From the NCBI GenBank assembly GCA_016787045.1, contig JAEUVA010000038.1, positions 1 to 64,000 of the forward strand: a stretch of DNA of 64,000 nucleotides. Reading direction: 5' to 3'. The translations under genes and the position numbers were made by a program. Below, one piece after another: positions 35,721 to 44,541 of the stretch (the stretch's first letter is position 1; every line of letters begins with the position of its first letter). This DNA is from Chitinophagales bacterium. GTDB taxonomy: Bacteria > Bacteroidota > Bacteroidia > Chitinophagales > LD1. The notes under the pieces were generated by a model, which saw only the letters and a list, made by a program, of their open reading frames with translations, ran no database searches and had not been told where the DNA came from.

Positions 35721-36122
35721 ATGAGTAACGAAAAACTACCCAAACCAATGGGCTTGTATCCCATGACCCGACAAGTAGGAAATCTGATTTTTGTATCCGG
35801 CATGGGCCCCCGCGAAGCCGGTACCGATAATATTCCTGGGCTGAAAATGGATAAGCACGGCAATTACCTTGCGTTTGATTTTGAAGCGCAAGTGCATTCT
35901 GTTTTTAAGAACGTAAAAACAGCGTTGGAGGAAGCCGGTAGTAGTTGGGATAAAATTGTGGATGTAACTGTATTTTTGGTAAACATGAAGCGTGATTTCC
36001 ATACCTACAACCGTATTTATGCCGAGTACTTTAAAGAAAATCAACCTTGCCGCACCACAGTAGAGGTGGTGTCACTTCCGTCATCCATTGCAATTGAGTT
36101 AAAAGTAATAGCCACCGTTTAG
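35721..36122 (+). CDS. amnD: RidA-family protein, probable 2-aminomuconate deaminase
   Basis: A 133-residue member of the RidA/YjgF family. The order 'LYPMTRQVGNLIFVSGMGPREAGTDNIPG', 'QVHSVFKNVKTALEEAGSSWDKIVDVTVFLVNMKRDFHTYNRIYAEYF' and 'CRTTVEVVSLPSSIAIELKVIATV' fits the 2-aminomuconate deaminase branch better than general RidA, and Arg in 'CRTTVEV' is the conserved imine-binding residue. It would convert 2-aminomuconate to 4-oxalocrotonate-type products. The presence of 3-hydroxyanthranilate dioxygenase and an ALDH8-like enzyme in the same window supports this. It is divergent from the Gly/Cys-rich protein. Confidence 0.85.
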   Translation: MSNEKLPKPMGLYPMTRQVGNLIFVSGMGPREAGTDNIPGLKMDKHGNYLAFDFEAQVHSVFKNVKTALEEAGSSWDKIVDVTVFLVNMKRDFHTYNRIYAEYFKENQPCRTTVEVVSLPSSIAIELKVIATV

Positions 36123-36142
36123 TTACTTAATTTGCAGGGTAC

Positions 36143-36961
36143 GTGGCGAAGCAAAAAAAATCATCTTCCAAAAAATCAACCGCATTACCCAAGTGGCTAA
36201 AAGTTTCGTTGTGGGTAATGTTGCTGCTTGCCGTTATTGCATTGGTGTATGAAAACAAAAAATACATCCGTAGGGCATATCGTTATTTCTCGCACAAGTA
36301 CATTAAAACACAGTGGAAGCGCACCGATTTTCCGTTAGATTACGAAGTACACGGTATTGATATTTCGCACTATCAAGATGTAGCCGATTGGAAAAAACTG
36401 CAAGCCATCAACACCATTGGCGATACGCTGCAAATGGAGTTTGTTATCATTAAAGCCACCGAAGGGATGTTTAAAGAAGATGAGGCATTTGATGAATATT
36501 GGGACGAAGCCAAAAACCAACAACTCATTCGCGGAGCATACCATTATTTTTTGCCCGATAGAAGTGTGAAACTACAAGCCGGAAACTTTATCTCTTCAGT
36601 GGCTTTACAAAAAGGCGATTTGCCTCCGGTAATAGACATAGAAGAATCGCGCGGAAAATCTAAAAAGGAGATTGTAAAAGCAGTGAAAGAGTTTGCCGCT
36701 GAGCTGGAGAAAACCTACAAAACAAAGCCCATCATTTACTCTAACATCAATTTTATTGAAGATTACTTGGCCGATGATTTTGCGGCCTATCCATTTTGGA
36801 TTGCTCATTATTATCAAAACGAAATAGCCCCTCCCGATAGCGTACGCTGGCTCTTTTGGCAACATAGCGACAAGGCCGATTTGCTTGGCATAAAAGGCGG
36901 TGTAGATGCCAATGTGTTTAATGGCACTAAACAGGAACTCCAAAAATTACTAATTCAATAG
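36143..36961 (+). CDS. Glycoside hydrolase family 25 (lysozyme-like), membrane-anchored
   Basis: A 272-residue protein with a Lys/Ser-rich cytoplasmic tip, one membrane helix (about 21-36) and a GH25 domain from about 65. The family motifs are 'GIDISHYQ' (Asp73), 'FVIIKATEG', 'RGAYHYFLP', 'PPVIDIEE' (Asp165 and Glu167, the catalytic acids) and 'WIAHY'. GH25 enzymes cleave the MurNAc-GlcNAc bond of peptidoglycan, so it is likely a cell-wall remodelling muramidase. The start is GTG at 36143; no ATG is available. The 3' end overlaps gldN by 7 bases in convergent orientation. Confidence 0.93.
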   Translation: MAKQKKSSSKKSTALPKWLKVSLWVMLLLAVIALVYENKKYIRRAYRYFSHKYIKTQWKRTDFPLDYEVHGIDISHYQDVADWKKLQAINTIGDTLQMEFVIIKATEGMFKEDEAFDEYWDEAKNQQLIRGAYHYFLPDRSVKLQAGNFISSVALQKGDLPPVIDIEESRGKSKKEIVKAVKEFAAELEKTYKTKPIIYSNINFIEDYLADDFAAYPFWIAHYYQNEIAPPDSVRWLFWQHSDKADLLGIKGGVDANVFNGTKQELQKLLIQ

Positions 36962-37770
36962 TTCCACAAATCGTGCTCGTACTCCATTATTTGATGGCGG
37001 ATGCGGTCGCTTTCTAATTGTGCATCTACAGCGCTGGCGTACTCTTGTATGTTGCGGTCATATACATTACTTTCTTTGTATATATAACTCTGAAATTTGC
37101 GCATGTTAAAAAGGTCGTCCCAGCTGTAATGCTGCCAGTCGTTTTGTGGGTTGTACACTTCATTTTTGGCAAATAGATGGCGTAAACTTTCAAATGGTAC
37201 CCAGTACATGGTCATATCGCCACGGTAATTGCCATTAGCATCGTAATCTTCGAGCACTGGAGCAATGGCTAATATGCGTACTTGCATGGTAGAGTGCTTA
37301 GTGTCAAAATACCAAACTTCTTTGAGCCGGTATTTTACTACTCTATCAAATCGCAAATGCTCCTCTACGGTAAACATTTCATCACCCAGCGATTCAGGGT
37401 TGGTGCCCCACACTGAGTCGCTTCGTTCGCCAATTTGCTGCACTGCGCTCACTTCCATTTTTTTCACCAATTGGTCGGCATTGAGCACGGTGGGGTCGTA
37501 AACATTTATTTCTCCCTTTTTGGCTGCTTCATGTATAATTTGAATCAAGGGCTGTTGCGGATAGGCAAAAGGCAAATTCAACTTTTGCCGCACATCAATC
37601 ACGCGCCATATATTTTTACTCCACATCACATCGGCTTCGCGTATGTATGGATACTCTAATGGTTTTTTCTGTGCGTTATCGCGTTGTTCCCAAGGAGTGG
37701 TGGTGTAGGGTTGTGCCATTATTTGGTGGATACTTGTTACTATCAATAACCCGGCAATTATCTTTTTCAT
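36955..37770 (-). CDS. gldN: Gliding motility / type IX secretion protein GldN
   Basis: A 271-residue periplasmic component of the type IX secretion core, which joins GldK as the ring complex above the GldL/GldM motor. The signal peptide is cleaved before Gln (IMAQPY). 'READVMWSKNIWRVIDVRQKLNLPFAYP', 'DRVVKYRLKEVWYFDTKHSTMQVRILAIAP' and the C-terminal 'DWQHYSWDDLFNMRKFQSYIYKESNVYDRNI' are typical of the GldN/PorN family. It follows gldM on the same strand (48-base gap), so both are one operon; gldK and gldL are not adjacent. Confidence 0.96.
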   Translation of the reverse strand: MKKIIAGLLIVTSIHQIMAQPYTTTPWEQRDNAQKKPLEYPYIREADVMWSKNIWRVIDVRQKLNLPFAYPQQPLIQIIHEAAKKGEINVYDPTVLNADQLVKKMEVSAVQQIGERSDSVWGTNPESLGDEMFTVEEHLRFDRVVKYRLKEVWYFDTKHSTMQVRILAIAPVLEDYDANGNYRGDMTMYWVPFESLRHLFAKNEVYNPQNDWQHYSWDDLFNMRKFQSYIYKESNVYDRNIQEYASAVDAQLESDRIRHQIMEYEHDLWNY

Positions 37771-37818
37771 CAGCTTAGTTTATTACATAATGCAGTGTAC
37801 TGCAAAAAGGAACATCTA

Positions 37819-39438
37819 TTATTTAGAAGTTATGTTAAAAGCCAGCGCATTAGTAGTTCTGCGCTCCATATCGGGACCCATTACCACTATGTCATCAAAA
37901 AAAATGGCTTCTCCTCTGTCAATGTTTTTGAGCCATACTTTAATTTTTTCGTTAAACTCTGTACCGGTATTGGTTTCTTTAAACAACTCTCCGTTTTTGT
38001 TTCGGTAGCTGCAAGTAAACGACAGCACCCTAAACTGTACCGGATAGTCAAACGCCTCTACCTTGGCAATAATGCTGCGACTGTTTTTGATGACTTGCGC
38101 ACTCACATTAATCGGTTTCACCACACCATCTACTGTTGATTGCGGTGTGGGTATGCGCTTAACTCTAAACGATTGTTCACCCATCACCATTTCTTTGCCG
38201 TTTACTTTTGCTTTGATAGTGATTGTTGCATTCTTTTTTTCTGAAATTCGTGCATTGTAAGAGCCATCGGCATTTTTAGTCAGTGTGCCGTGGTTAATAG
38301 TGGCTGTTACATCTTGTTGAGGTACACCGGGCACACTAACCTCTACAGGGTTATCCAGCCCTATGTACATCACATTCATCATAGTGGGCGATACCACTGC
38401 GGTTTTTGGCGATACCCGATACTCGCCTTCAAAAGGGAAAAATTTGTAAGTGTTATCCGTAGAGCTTTTTACCCTAACCACTCCGTAATATTTTTTATTC
38501 CCTACAGCAGATGAACCCAATTGTAACTTGCCGACACCTCCACTCACGTCCACTTTAACGGGATTCTGTAGCGGCACTTGCTCTGATGCACTTTCTATCG
38601 TTTCGTACTTTCCATCTTTACCTTTTTTTACAGTCGGTGTAAATGAGCCGATGAACACTTCCGGAGTAAGCGTAGAGTTTGAAGCAGCCACCAATACATC
38701 TGCCTTGTATTGCTCTCCTTGCATGACCAAGGCAGATGGTGAACTGACAATTGCCTCCATTTTGTCCACCTTTTCTGTTTTAGCATAAACAGAGCCGTAT
38801 AAGCTTTCTACAATATGATTTTCGGCATTCAATACATCATTTTGAAATTTGGTGAGTGTGGTTACTGCGGCTACTACCGGTACATGGTTAAAAGTGGCAA
38901 ACTCCCATGCTCTATCGTTTGTGGGCGTCTCAATTTTTAATGCAAATGTTTTTTGTGCTGCTATCTGCTCTTGCTCTGGCATTAAGCCGATGAGTTGCTG
39001 GCGGGTACTTTCAATCTGTTGTTGCAGTTGCTTGCCTATTGCTCCGTTGTTTTCTACAAATAAGCGAGTAGCTATATCAATATTATCATCGCGCAAAATT
39101 TTTCCGGTGGCTTCATCTATTCCTCCGGCTTCGGCAATCATTTGCTGTTTGTAAGTTTCTAATAACTGATATAGCTGCCGGCTTAGTTCGCGAGCTTTAA
39201 GCGCATTTTCAAATGCCGCTTTTGCGCGCCCGGAGTCAATAGCATACTGCCGCTGAAAGTCTGCATAAGTGTTGTTGTTTTTTTCGCTAAGCGAAAGATT
39301 AGAAGTAGTAATGCCATCGTTTACTCCCTTAAAAGCATCTAATACTTCATTGGAAACATTCAACGCCAAAATGGCGGTAAGCACCAGATAGAGCATGTTA
39401 ATCATTTTCTGGCGCGGGGTTAATTGTGCGTGAGCCAT
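37819..39438 (-). CDS. gldM: Type IX secretion motor protein GldM
   Basis: A 539-residue inner membrane protein with one N-terminal helix (PRQKMINMLYLVLTAILALNVSNEVLDAF), which joins GldL to form the proton-driven T9SS motor, and a long periplasmic part with several beta domains that reaches the GldKN ring. The acidic residue in the membrane helix (Glu of NVSNEVLDAF) is conserved in the family. The C-terminal 'FDDIVVMGPDMERRTTNALAFNI' is standard. The usual order is gldK-gldL-gldM-gldN, but the gene upstream on this strand is a DUF4249 lipoprotein, so gldKL must be elsewhere. Confidence 0.97.
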   Translation of the reverse strand: MAHAQLTPRQKMINMLYLVLTAILALNVSNEVLDAFKGVNDGITTSNLSLSEKNNNTYADFQRQYAIDSGRAKAAFENALKARELSRQLYQLLETYKQQMIAEAGGIDEATGKILRDDNIDIATRLFVENNGAIGKQLQQQIESTRQQLIGLMPEQEQIAAQKTFALKIETPTNDRAWEFATFNHVPVVAAVTTLTKFQNDVLNAENHIVESLYGSVYAKTEKVDKMEAIVSSPSALVMQGEQYKADVLVAASNSTLTPEVFIGSFTPTVKKGKDGKYETIESASEQVPLQNPVKVDVSGGVGKLQLGSSAVGNKKYYGVVRVKSSTDNTYKFFPFEGEYRVSPKTAVVSPTMMNVMYIGLDNPVEVSVPGVPQQDVTATINHGTLTKNADGSYNARISEKKNATITIKAKVNGKEMVMGEQSFRVKRIPTPQSTVDGVVKPINVSAQVIKNSRSIIAKVEAFDYPVQFRVLSFTCSYRNKNGELFKETNTGTEFNEKIKVWLKNIDRGEAIFFDDIVVMGPDMERRTTNALAFNITSK

Positions 39439-39620
39439 ACCAACTTGTTTTAGGTGAACAGATATTTGTATGGCAACGCAACAGCGGATTTAAAAATTGC
39501 TTTACTGATGCTTAACGAAAATATTTTTGAAATAAAGTGGCGAGTGCAAAATTTGAGAAACAGGAATAACGTTATGCCTAAATCACTTTGTTGCAAAAAG
39601 TGTAGAGCAACTCATAATTT

Positions 39621-40592
39621 CTACTTCAACTCCCGCACCTCTACTGTCTTTGCGGCAAAAATACCAAGGCCGTTAGTGATATTACTAAACACCTGTACCG
39701 GTTCGCTAAACGGATTATTGCCGGTTTGCTGATACAAATTAAGTGTAGTAATATAGTTGTAGTAGCTCTCGGTAATCTTGCTCAGATATACTTTGTAAGA
39801 GGGCTGGTAAGGTAACCCCGTTGTGTTTTTATCTGTGCGTATCTGAATTATGGCGTTTATGCTTTGGCCATTAAAAAATTTGTCGGTAAACATGATTCGC
39901 TCATCGCACAAAAAAATGCTACTGCCACCAAAATCTATATCGCTGCTTTGTGTTATTTGCACATCTGTGGTGCGTACACAAGCATTATACGGCTCGCCCG
40001 GTTGTATCACCAGATTGCCAAATTCATCTATGTATTCAAATGTATCTGTTGTCTGCACAGTTAGCAGGTAAAAGTCATTTACGGATGAGTTGTCGGAAAA
40101 CTGAATATTAAACTCATCATAGTAAATCAGCGCACTGTTTACATCGCTAGTGGTTTTGTTGCGTTTTAAATCTGTTGCATTAAAGGTGATGGTTTGCGGC
40201 ACTTCGGTAGTGGCATACACTGTTTTCATGCCATCGGCAGTTACAATAATATCATACTTCTTACCGGCTTGAATTTTTTTACTGGCACCACTAAAATACA
40301 GTCCATCATAACCTAACGCACCGTCATAAACCAGCGTATCTGTCCATCCATCTTGTTCCATTAAAATAAACTTGGCAGTGTTGATGTATTGCACTTGCGA
40401 ATCGGCATTTAACCCGGCATTGCGCGATACAAAAATCAACGGAATTTCTCCGGCTGTCAGCACACCATTTACTACAACCTTTTTCTCCGGCTCCGGCAAG
40501 TCAATATCAATATCGCGGGTGCAAGAGGGTAGTATTACAAACCCCGCAATTATGCTTATGGCCAGAAAAAATGCATTTATTTCAGTTTTCAT
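39621..40592 (-). CDS. DUF4249 family lipoprotein
   Basis: A 323-residue predicted lipoprotein (LPSC, Cys24). 'IDIDLPEPEKKVVVNGVLTAGEIPLIFVSRN' and 'IQAGKKYDIIVTADGMKTVYATTEVPQTI' match the DUF4249 family, which in Bacteroidota is almost always encoded directly after a TonB receptor. Here its start overlaps the receptor's stop by 11 bases. It is likely a surface-exposed or periplasmic partner of the receptor, but its ligand is unknown. The region 39439-39620 downstream holds nothing I can name. Confidence 0.9.
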   Translation of the reverse strand: MKTEINAFFLAISIIAGFVILPSCTRDIDIDLPEPEKKVVVNGVLTAGEIPLIFVSRNAGLNADSQVQYINTAKFILMEQDGWTDTLVYDGALGYDGLYFSGASKKIQAGKKYDIIVTADGMKTVYATTEVPQTITFNATDLKRNKTTSDVNSALIYYDEFNIQFSDNSSVNDFYLLTVQTTDTFEYIDEFGNLVIQPGEPYNACVRTTDVQITQSSDIDFGGSSIFLCDERIMFTDKFFNGQSINAIIQIRTDKNTTGLPYQPSYKVYLSKITESYYNYITTLNLYQQTGNNPFSEPVQVFSNITNGLGIFAAKTVEVRELK

Positions 40593-43032
40593 TTGTGTTG
40601 GAATTTTCTACGGGGGCCTGTTTGGGTTTACGTGGCTTGGATTCTATGCCCCATTTAAAGTTAATAGTAAGCGATGGTATGATTGGAAATAAAGAAACTT
40701 TCTTCAACACTGTTTTGTTCTGGTCTTTTTCACTTTGGCCCAGGTACACAAAAAATGGATTAAGGCGGCTGTACACGTTATATATACTTAAATTAAAATC
40801 TAATTTAAGTCCTTTAAAATCCAAGTCGGGTGAGTAGTTGATGCCTAGATCTAAGCGGTGGTAATCGGGCACACGGAAGTTGCTCACTTTATCAAAGTTT
40901 TGCACCTCGCCACCAAAAAAGGTAGTAGGGTAATAGGCATCTACGAGTGTGGCGTATTTCTCGGTAGGTAGTGTAAGTGCATTACCGGTGGCATAAATAA
41001 ATGTGCCGGATACCCGCCAGTTTTTATTGATGTCGTATATAACAACTAAACTCAAATCGTGCCTGCGGTCGTACTTGTAGTAAAATGGCCGGCCATAGTT
41101 GCGGTCTGCAAATTGCCGTTGTGTCCAGTTAAGCGTATAGCCAATCCATCCGGTTAGTTTTCCTTCTTTTTTCTGAATCAAAAACTCTGTACCATAGCTC
41201 CAACCGCGGCCTTGTGTCAGTTTATTTTCCCAGTCATCTGCACTATTAATAAAATTGGCGCCATTCTTATAGTCACTCACATTCCACATGCGTTTGTAGT
41301 AGCCCTCCACGCTAAACTCATATTGCTCTTTAAGTGTATAGGCCAAACCAATTGCTCCTTGATAGGCCTGTTGTGGTTTTATTTTTGCAGTTACCGGCAA
41401 CCACAAATCGGTAGGTAACCCTACGCCAGAGTTGGTAAGCAAATGCAAATACTGGGTCATCATACAAAATGAACCCTTTACACTCAGTTGCGGAATAATT
41501 AATACACGCGTAGAAAAGCGTGGCTGTACACTGCCATAAAACTTTTTTTGCACAGTAAAGGCAGATAAGTGCAATCCAAAGTTGGCTTTCCAACGGGGAA
41601 GTATTTCCCAATCGTCTTGAATGTATGCGGCAAACTCACCGGCCTGTATTTTTTTGCTGCCAATAGAAGTGTCAAACGGAGTTACGTTGTTTATCTTGCT
41701 ATTGTATGCCGTGGCTCCCGGGCTAAAAATGTGATATATCACATTAACACCATACTTAATGTAATGTTTAGCGTTGGGCGTAAAGTCAAAATCGCTGCGC
41801 AGTGCCACATCGTCTATACCAGAGGTGTACTTTATGCCCGTTTCAAAATTGCTGTTCTGCGTGGCATCTTGCTTATCTGTATAGTTACTATAAAACGAGG
41901 CATTGATATTAAATCGGTAACGAGAATAAGTAGCTAAAAGGTTGTGAAATATTTTAGGCGAAACTACATGATTCCACCGGATAGCCGTGGTTACATTGCC
42001 CCAATTCAATCCAAAATTTAACCCGGAGTTAGACTTACTTTCGGCATCTTCATAACTATCTTTTGTAATGCCTTTGAACACATCTTGCCCGGTGTAAATG
42101 CTGGCATACAAGCGGTCTTTGTCCGAAAACTTCCAGTTGAGTTTAGCGTTCAAGTCATAGAAATAATAGCCCAAATCTGCTTGTCCATCGGTAAGCCGTT
42201 TTACTATGGGGCGCATCAATAAATCAAGGTAGGTTCTGCGTCCGCTTACTATAAAGGAACCTTTGTTTTTTTTCAACGGGCCTTCTACGGTAAGGCGCGA
42301 GGCGAGCAGCCCAATTCCCCCTTCAATATTGTAATTGTTGAGGTTGCCTTCTTTCATACTAATATCAATCACACTGCTCAGACGGCCACCGTAGTAGGCC
42401 GGAAAACCGCCTTTAATCAACTGTACGTTATTGATGGCATCACCATTAAACACACTAAAAAAACCAAAGAGGTGATTGACATTATACACCGGCACCCCAT
42501 CTAACAAAATGAGGTTTTGGTCGGGCCCGCCACCGCGCACATAAATGCCACTACTTCCTTCAGTACCCTTTTGAACACCGGGCAATAATTGAATAATTTT
42601 TATCACATCTACCTCGCCCAACAATGCCGGAATACTTTTGATTTGTGTAACTGGAATTACCACCGTACTCATTTGCGATTCGCGTTGTATGGCTTGGCGG
42701 TTGGCCTTTACTTCTACTTCTTTTAAATCGGTATAAGTGCTCAATTCAAAGTTTACTGACGATGTTTTGCTCACTGTTTTTTCGGTGGGCTTAAAACCCA
42801 CATACGAGGCGGTAAGCATGGCACTGTCTGCATTTATGGTAATACTGTAAAAACCATAATTGTTTGTAGAAGTACCGGATTGTGAGACCTTATCAAACAC
42901 CACAGCGCCAATCAGTTGTTCCCCGGTTTCTGCATCAGTTACATAACCGCTGATGGTAATTTTTTGTGCAGTAACTGCTGCTGTAAAAACAATAGCTATC
43001 AAAAACGTAAAGGTGAATTTTAAGTTTGCCAT
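40582..43032 (-). CDS. TonB-dependent receptor (CarboxypepD_reg type)
   Basis: An 816-residue outer membrane receptor. A signal peptide ends at VTAQ. A carboxypeptidase-regulatory-like domain (ITISGYVTDAETGEQLIGAVVF..., about 24-110) precedes the plug ('GEVDVIKIIQLLPGVQKGTEGSSGIYVRGGGPDQNLILLDGVPVYNVNHLFGF', about 138-190) and a 22-strand barrel. It is SusC-like in architecture but paired with DUF4249, not SusD. A -7-like box (TATATTTC on the minus strand, about 43045-43052) lies just upstream. The imported substrate is unknown. Confidence 0.94.
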   Translation of the reverse strand: MANLKFTFTFLIAIVFTAAVTAQKITISGYVTDAETGEQLIGAVVFDKVSQSGTSTNNYGFYSITINADSAMLTASYVGFKPTEKTVSKTSSVNFELSTYTDLKEVEVKANRQAIQRESQMSTVVIPVTQIKSIPALLGEVDVIKIIQLLPGVQKGTEGSSGIYVRGGGPDQNLILLDGVPVYNVNHLFGFFSVFNGDAINNVQLIKGGFPAYYGGRLSSVIDISMKEGNLNNYNIEGGIGLLASRLTVEGPLKKNKGSFIVSGRRTYLDLLMRPIVKRLTDGQADLGYYFYDLNAKLNWKFSDKDRLYASIYTGQDVFKGITKDSYEDAESKSNSGLNFGLNWGNVTTAIRWNHVVSPKIFHNLLATYSRYRFNINASFYSNYTDKQDATQNSNFETGIKYTSGIDDVALRSDFDFTPNAKHYIKYGVNVIYHIFSPGATAYNSKINNVTPFDTSIGSKKIQAGEFAAYIQDDWEILPRWKANFGLHLSAFTVQKKFYGSVQPRFSTRVLIIPQLSVKGSFCMMTQYLHLLTNSGVGLPTDLWLPVTAKIKPQQAYQGAIGLAYTLKEQYEFSVEGYYKRMWNVSDYKNGANFINSADDWENKLTQGRGWSYGTEFLIQKKEGKLTGWIGYTLNWTQRQFADRNYGRPFYYKYDRRHDLSLVVIYDINKNWRVSGTFIYATGNALTLPTEKYATLVDAYYPTTFFGGEVQNFDKVSNFRVPDYHRLDLGINYSPDLDFKGLKLDFNLSIYNVYSRLNPFFVYLGQSEKDQNKTVLKKVSLFPIIPSLTINFKWGIESKPRKPKQAPVENSNTNEN

Positions 43033-43100
43033 CTGGTGCGAAATATAGGGCTGTACACTGCATTTCTATATCCAAAAAAATAATTCATGTTTGAGGCGCA

Positions 43101-43478
43101 ATGGAACTAAACGAAGACCTGTATAAATCATTGTATGATGACCTGGAAATCTGCCGCGATTACATCAAGCAGATTGCTTTGGGAATGATGAAAGGTGGGG
43201 TGAGTAATTACCCCATCTTTGTAGCCGTACGCGGAGAAAATGATGTGGACTTAGGACTGCCCCTCATTAAACGCGAAGACTTTGATATTAGTTGGAGTTT
43301 TAATGTGTCGCACTTAGAAGATTTTGTCAATAAAGGCATTATTCAAAAAGATAAATCGGCTGCGTTTATTCAGGCCTACAAAAATCCTGTATCGTTTATG
43401 TGCATTTTTGTGGCAGAGGATACTTCTACCAGTTTTGTGTTTATGCCTTACGACCGAACTAAAGAAAACCTTAATTAA
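43101..43478 (+). CDS. Conserved hypothetical protein
   Basis: A 125-residue cytosolic protein. 'GVSNYPIFVAVRGENDVDLGLPLIKREDFDISWSFNVSHLEDFVNKGII' is a pattern I know from small conserved Bacteroidota proteins without an assigned role. No catalytic motif is clear. The 3' end overlaps apaG by 8 bases in convergent orientation. It is divergent from the TonB receptor. Confidence 0.8.
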   Translation: MELNEDLYKSLYDDLEICRDYIKQIALGMMKGGVSNYPIFVAVRGENDVDLGLPLIKREDFDISWSFNVSHLEDFVNKGIIQKDKSAAFIQAYKNPVSFMCIFVAEDTSTSFVFMPYDRTKENLN

Positions 43479-43857
43479 GCACCATGGGCGCTATCAGGTC
43501 AAAAGAAGGAACTTTGACCATAAATTCTCCCCTATTCTGTTTATTCTGAAAAATATAAACGCCCTCCATTTTGCCGATGGTGGAGTGCAGGTTGCACCCG
43601 GAAATGTACTCGTGCGAATCGCCAGGATACAGCACCGGCTGGCGGCCTACCACTCCTTCGCCCTCTACTATACTAATGCCGTAGTGGCTATCGGTAATCA
43701 GCCATTTTCTGCGAAGAAGCTGCACTGTAAAGCTATTGTGATTGATGATGGTAATACGATACGCATGCACAAAAGAGTTTTCTGCCGGATTAGAATGCTC
43801 CTGCTGGTAGGATGTTTCTACCACTATCTCTACTCCTTCTGTAATTAGCGTAGCCAT
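43471..43857 (-). CDS. apaG: ApaG family protein
   Basis: A 128-residue fibronectin III-like protein. 'NSFVHAYRITIINHNSFTVQLLRRKWLITDSHYG' and 'VVGRQPVLYPGDSHEYISGCNLHSTIGKMEGVYIF' are the ApaG/DUF525 signature, including the GxGVVGxQPxL loop. In enterobacteria ApaG is linked with Co2+/Mg2+ homeostasis, and the domain occurs in F-box proteins; the role here is unknown. It follows gmk by 7 bases in the same direction. Confidence 0.95.
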   Translation of the reverse strand: MATLITEGVEIVVETSYQQEHSNPAENSFVHAYRITIINHNSFTVQLLRRKWLITDSHYGISIVEGEGVVGRQPVLYPGDSHEYISGCNLHSTIGKMEGVYIFQNKQNRGEFMVKVPSFDLIAPMVLN

Positions 43858-43864
43858 GTGTTGT

Positions 43865-44482
43865 TTAATGAACGTGTACTTCTGCGGGTTGTAAAAAATT
43901 AGTAATGTGATTTTTTACCCGCATGTAAGCGGTATCAAAATCATGGTTTACCACTTGCTTATCAAACTGTGGCCCCATGGCCAGCTCTTCTTCACTGCGA
44001 TTGAGGCGTGTTTTTAAGCTCTGAGTATCTTCTGTGTTGCGATTCTTTAAGCGATTTTCTAAACTCTGTTTTGTAGGTGGTGCAATGAAAATAGTGAGGC
44101 AATCATTGCCAAACTGTTTCTTTAGATTGAGCGCTCCTTTCACATCAATATCAAACAATACCACTTTGCGATTGTTCCAAATTCGCTCTACTTCCTTTTT
44201 TAGTGTGCCGTAAAACTGACCGGGGTACACCTCTTCGTATTCTACAAATTCTCCGGCTGCAATTTTTTGCTTAAACATTTCCACCGATATAAAATAGTAG
44301 TGCTTACCATCTACTTCTCCATCGCGTTTGGCACGCGTAGTGCACGATACCGAAAAACTCAAATCGGGGTTGTGCTGCAATAACTTTTTAACGATAGATG
44401 ATTTTCCTGCACCACTCGGTGCTGTTATTACTACTAACTTTTTTGCGGGAATGTGTACGCGTGTAAATGAATGTCCGGCCAT
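43865..44482 (-). CDS. gmk: Guanylate kinase
   Basis: A 205-residue cytosolic enzyme that phosphorylates GMP to GDP. The P-loop is 'APSGAGKSS' (about 20-28), and 'SVSCTTRAKRDGEVDGKHYYFISVE' with 'FVEYEEVYPGQFYGT' is the GMP-binding region. The size is typical. It lies 59 bases after yicC, a partnership seen in many bacteria, and just before apaG, giving the operon yicC-gmk-apaG. Confidence 0.97.
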   Translation of the reverse strand: MAGHSFTRVHIPAKKLVVITAPSGAGKSSIVKKLLQHNPDLSFSVSCTTRAKRDGEVDGKHYYFISVEMFKQKIAAGEFVEYEEVYPGQFYGTLKKEVERIWNNRKVVLFDIDVKGALNLKKQFGNDCLTIFIAPPTKQSLENRLKNRNTEDTQSLKTRLNRSEEELAMGPQFDKQVVNHDFDTAYMRVKNHITNFLQPAEVHVH

Positions 44483-44541
44483 TGGTGTATAATTTCAAAA
44501 CTCAAAAAAATTAATTTCAAGAGGAATACAAAGCACAATTT

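Noticed and set aside
39439..39620. Hidden small gene between gldM and the DUF4249 gene, such as gldL remains
   Set aside because: No frame of useful length and no GldL-like membrane helices are visible.
43324..43848. 174-residue plus-strand frame across the end of the 43101 gene and apaG
   Set aside because: It overlaps two better-supported genes in other frames and has no recognisable features.
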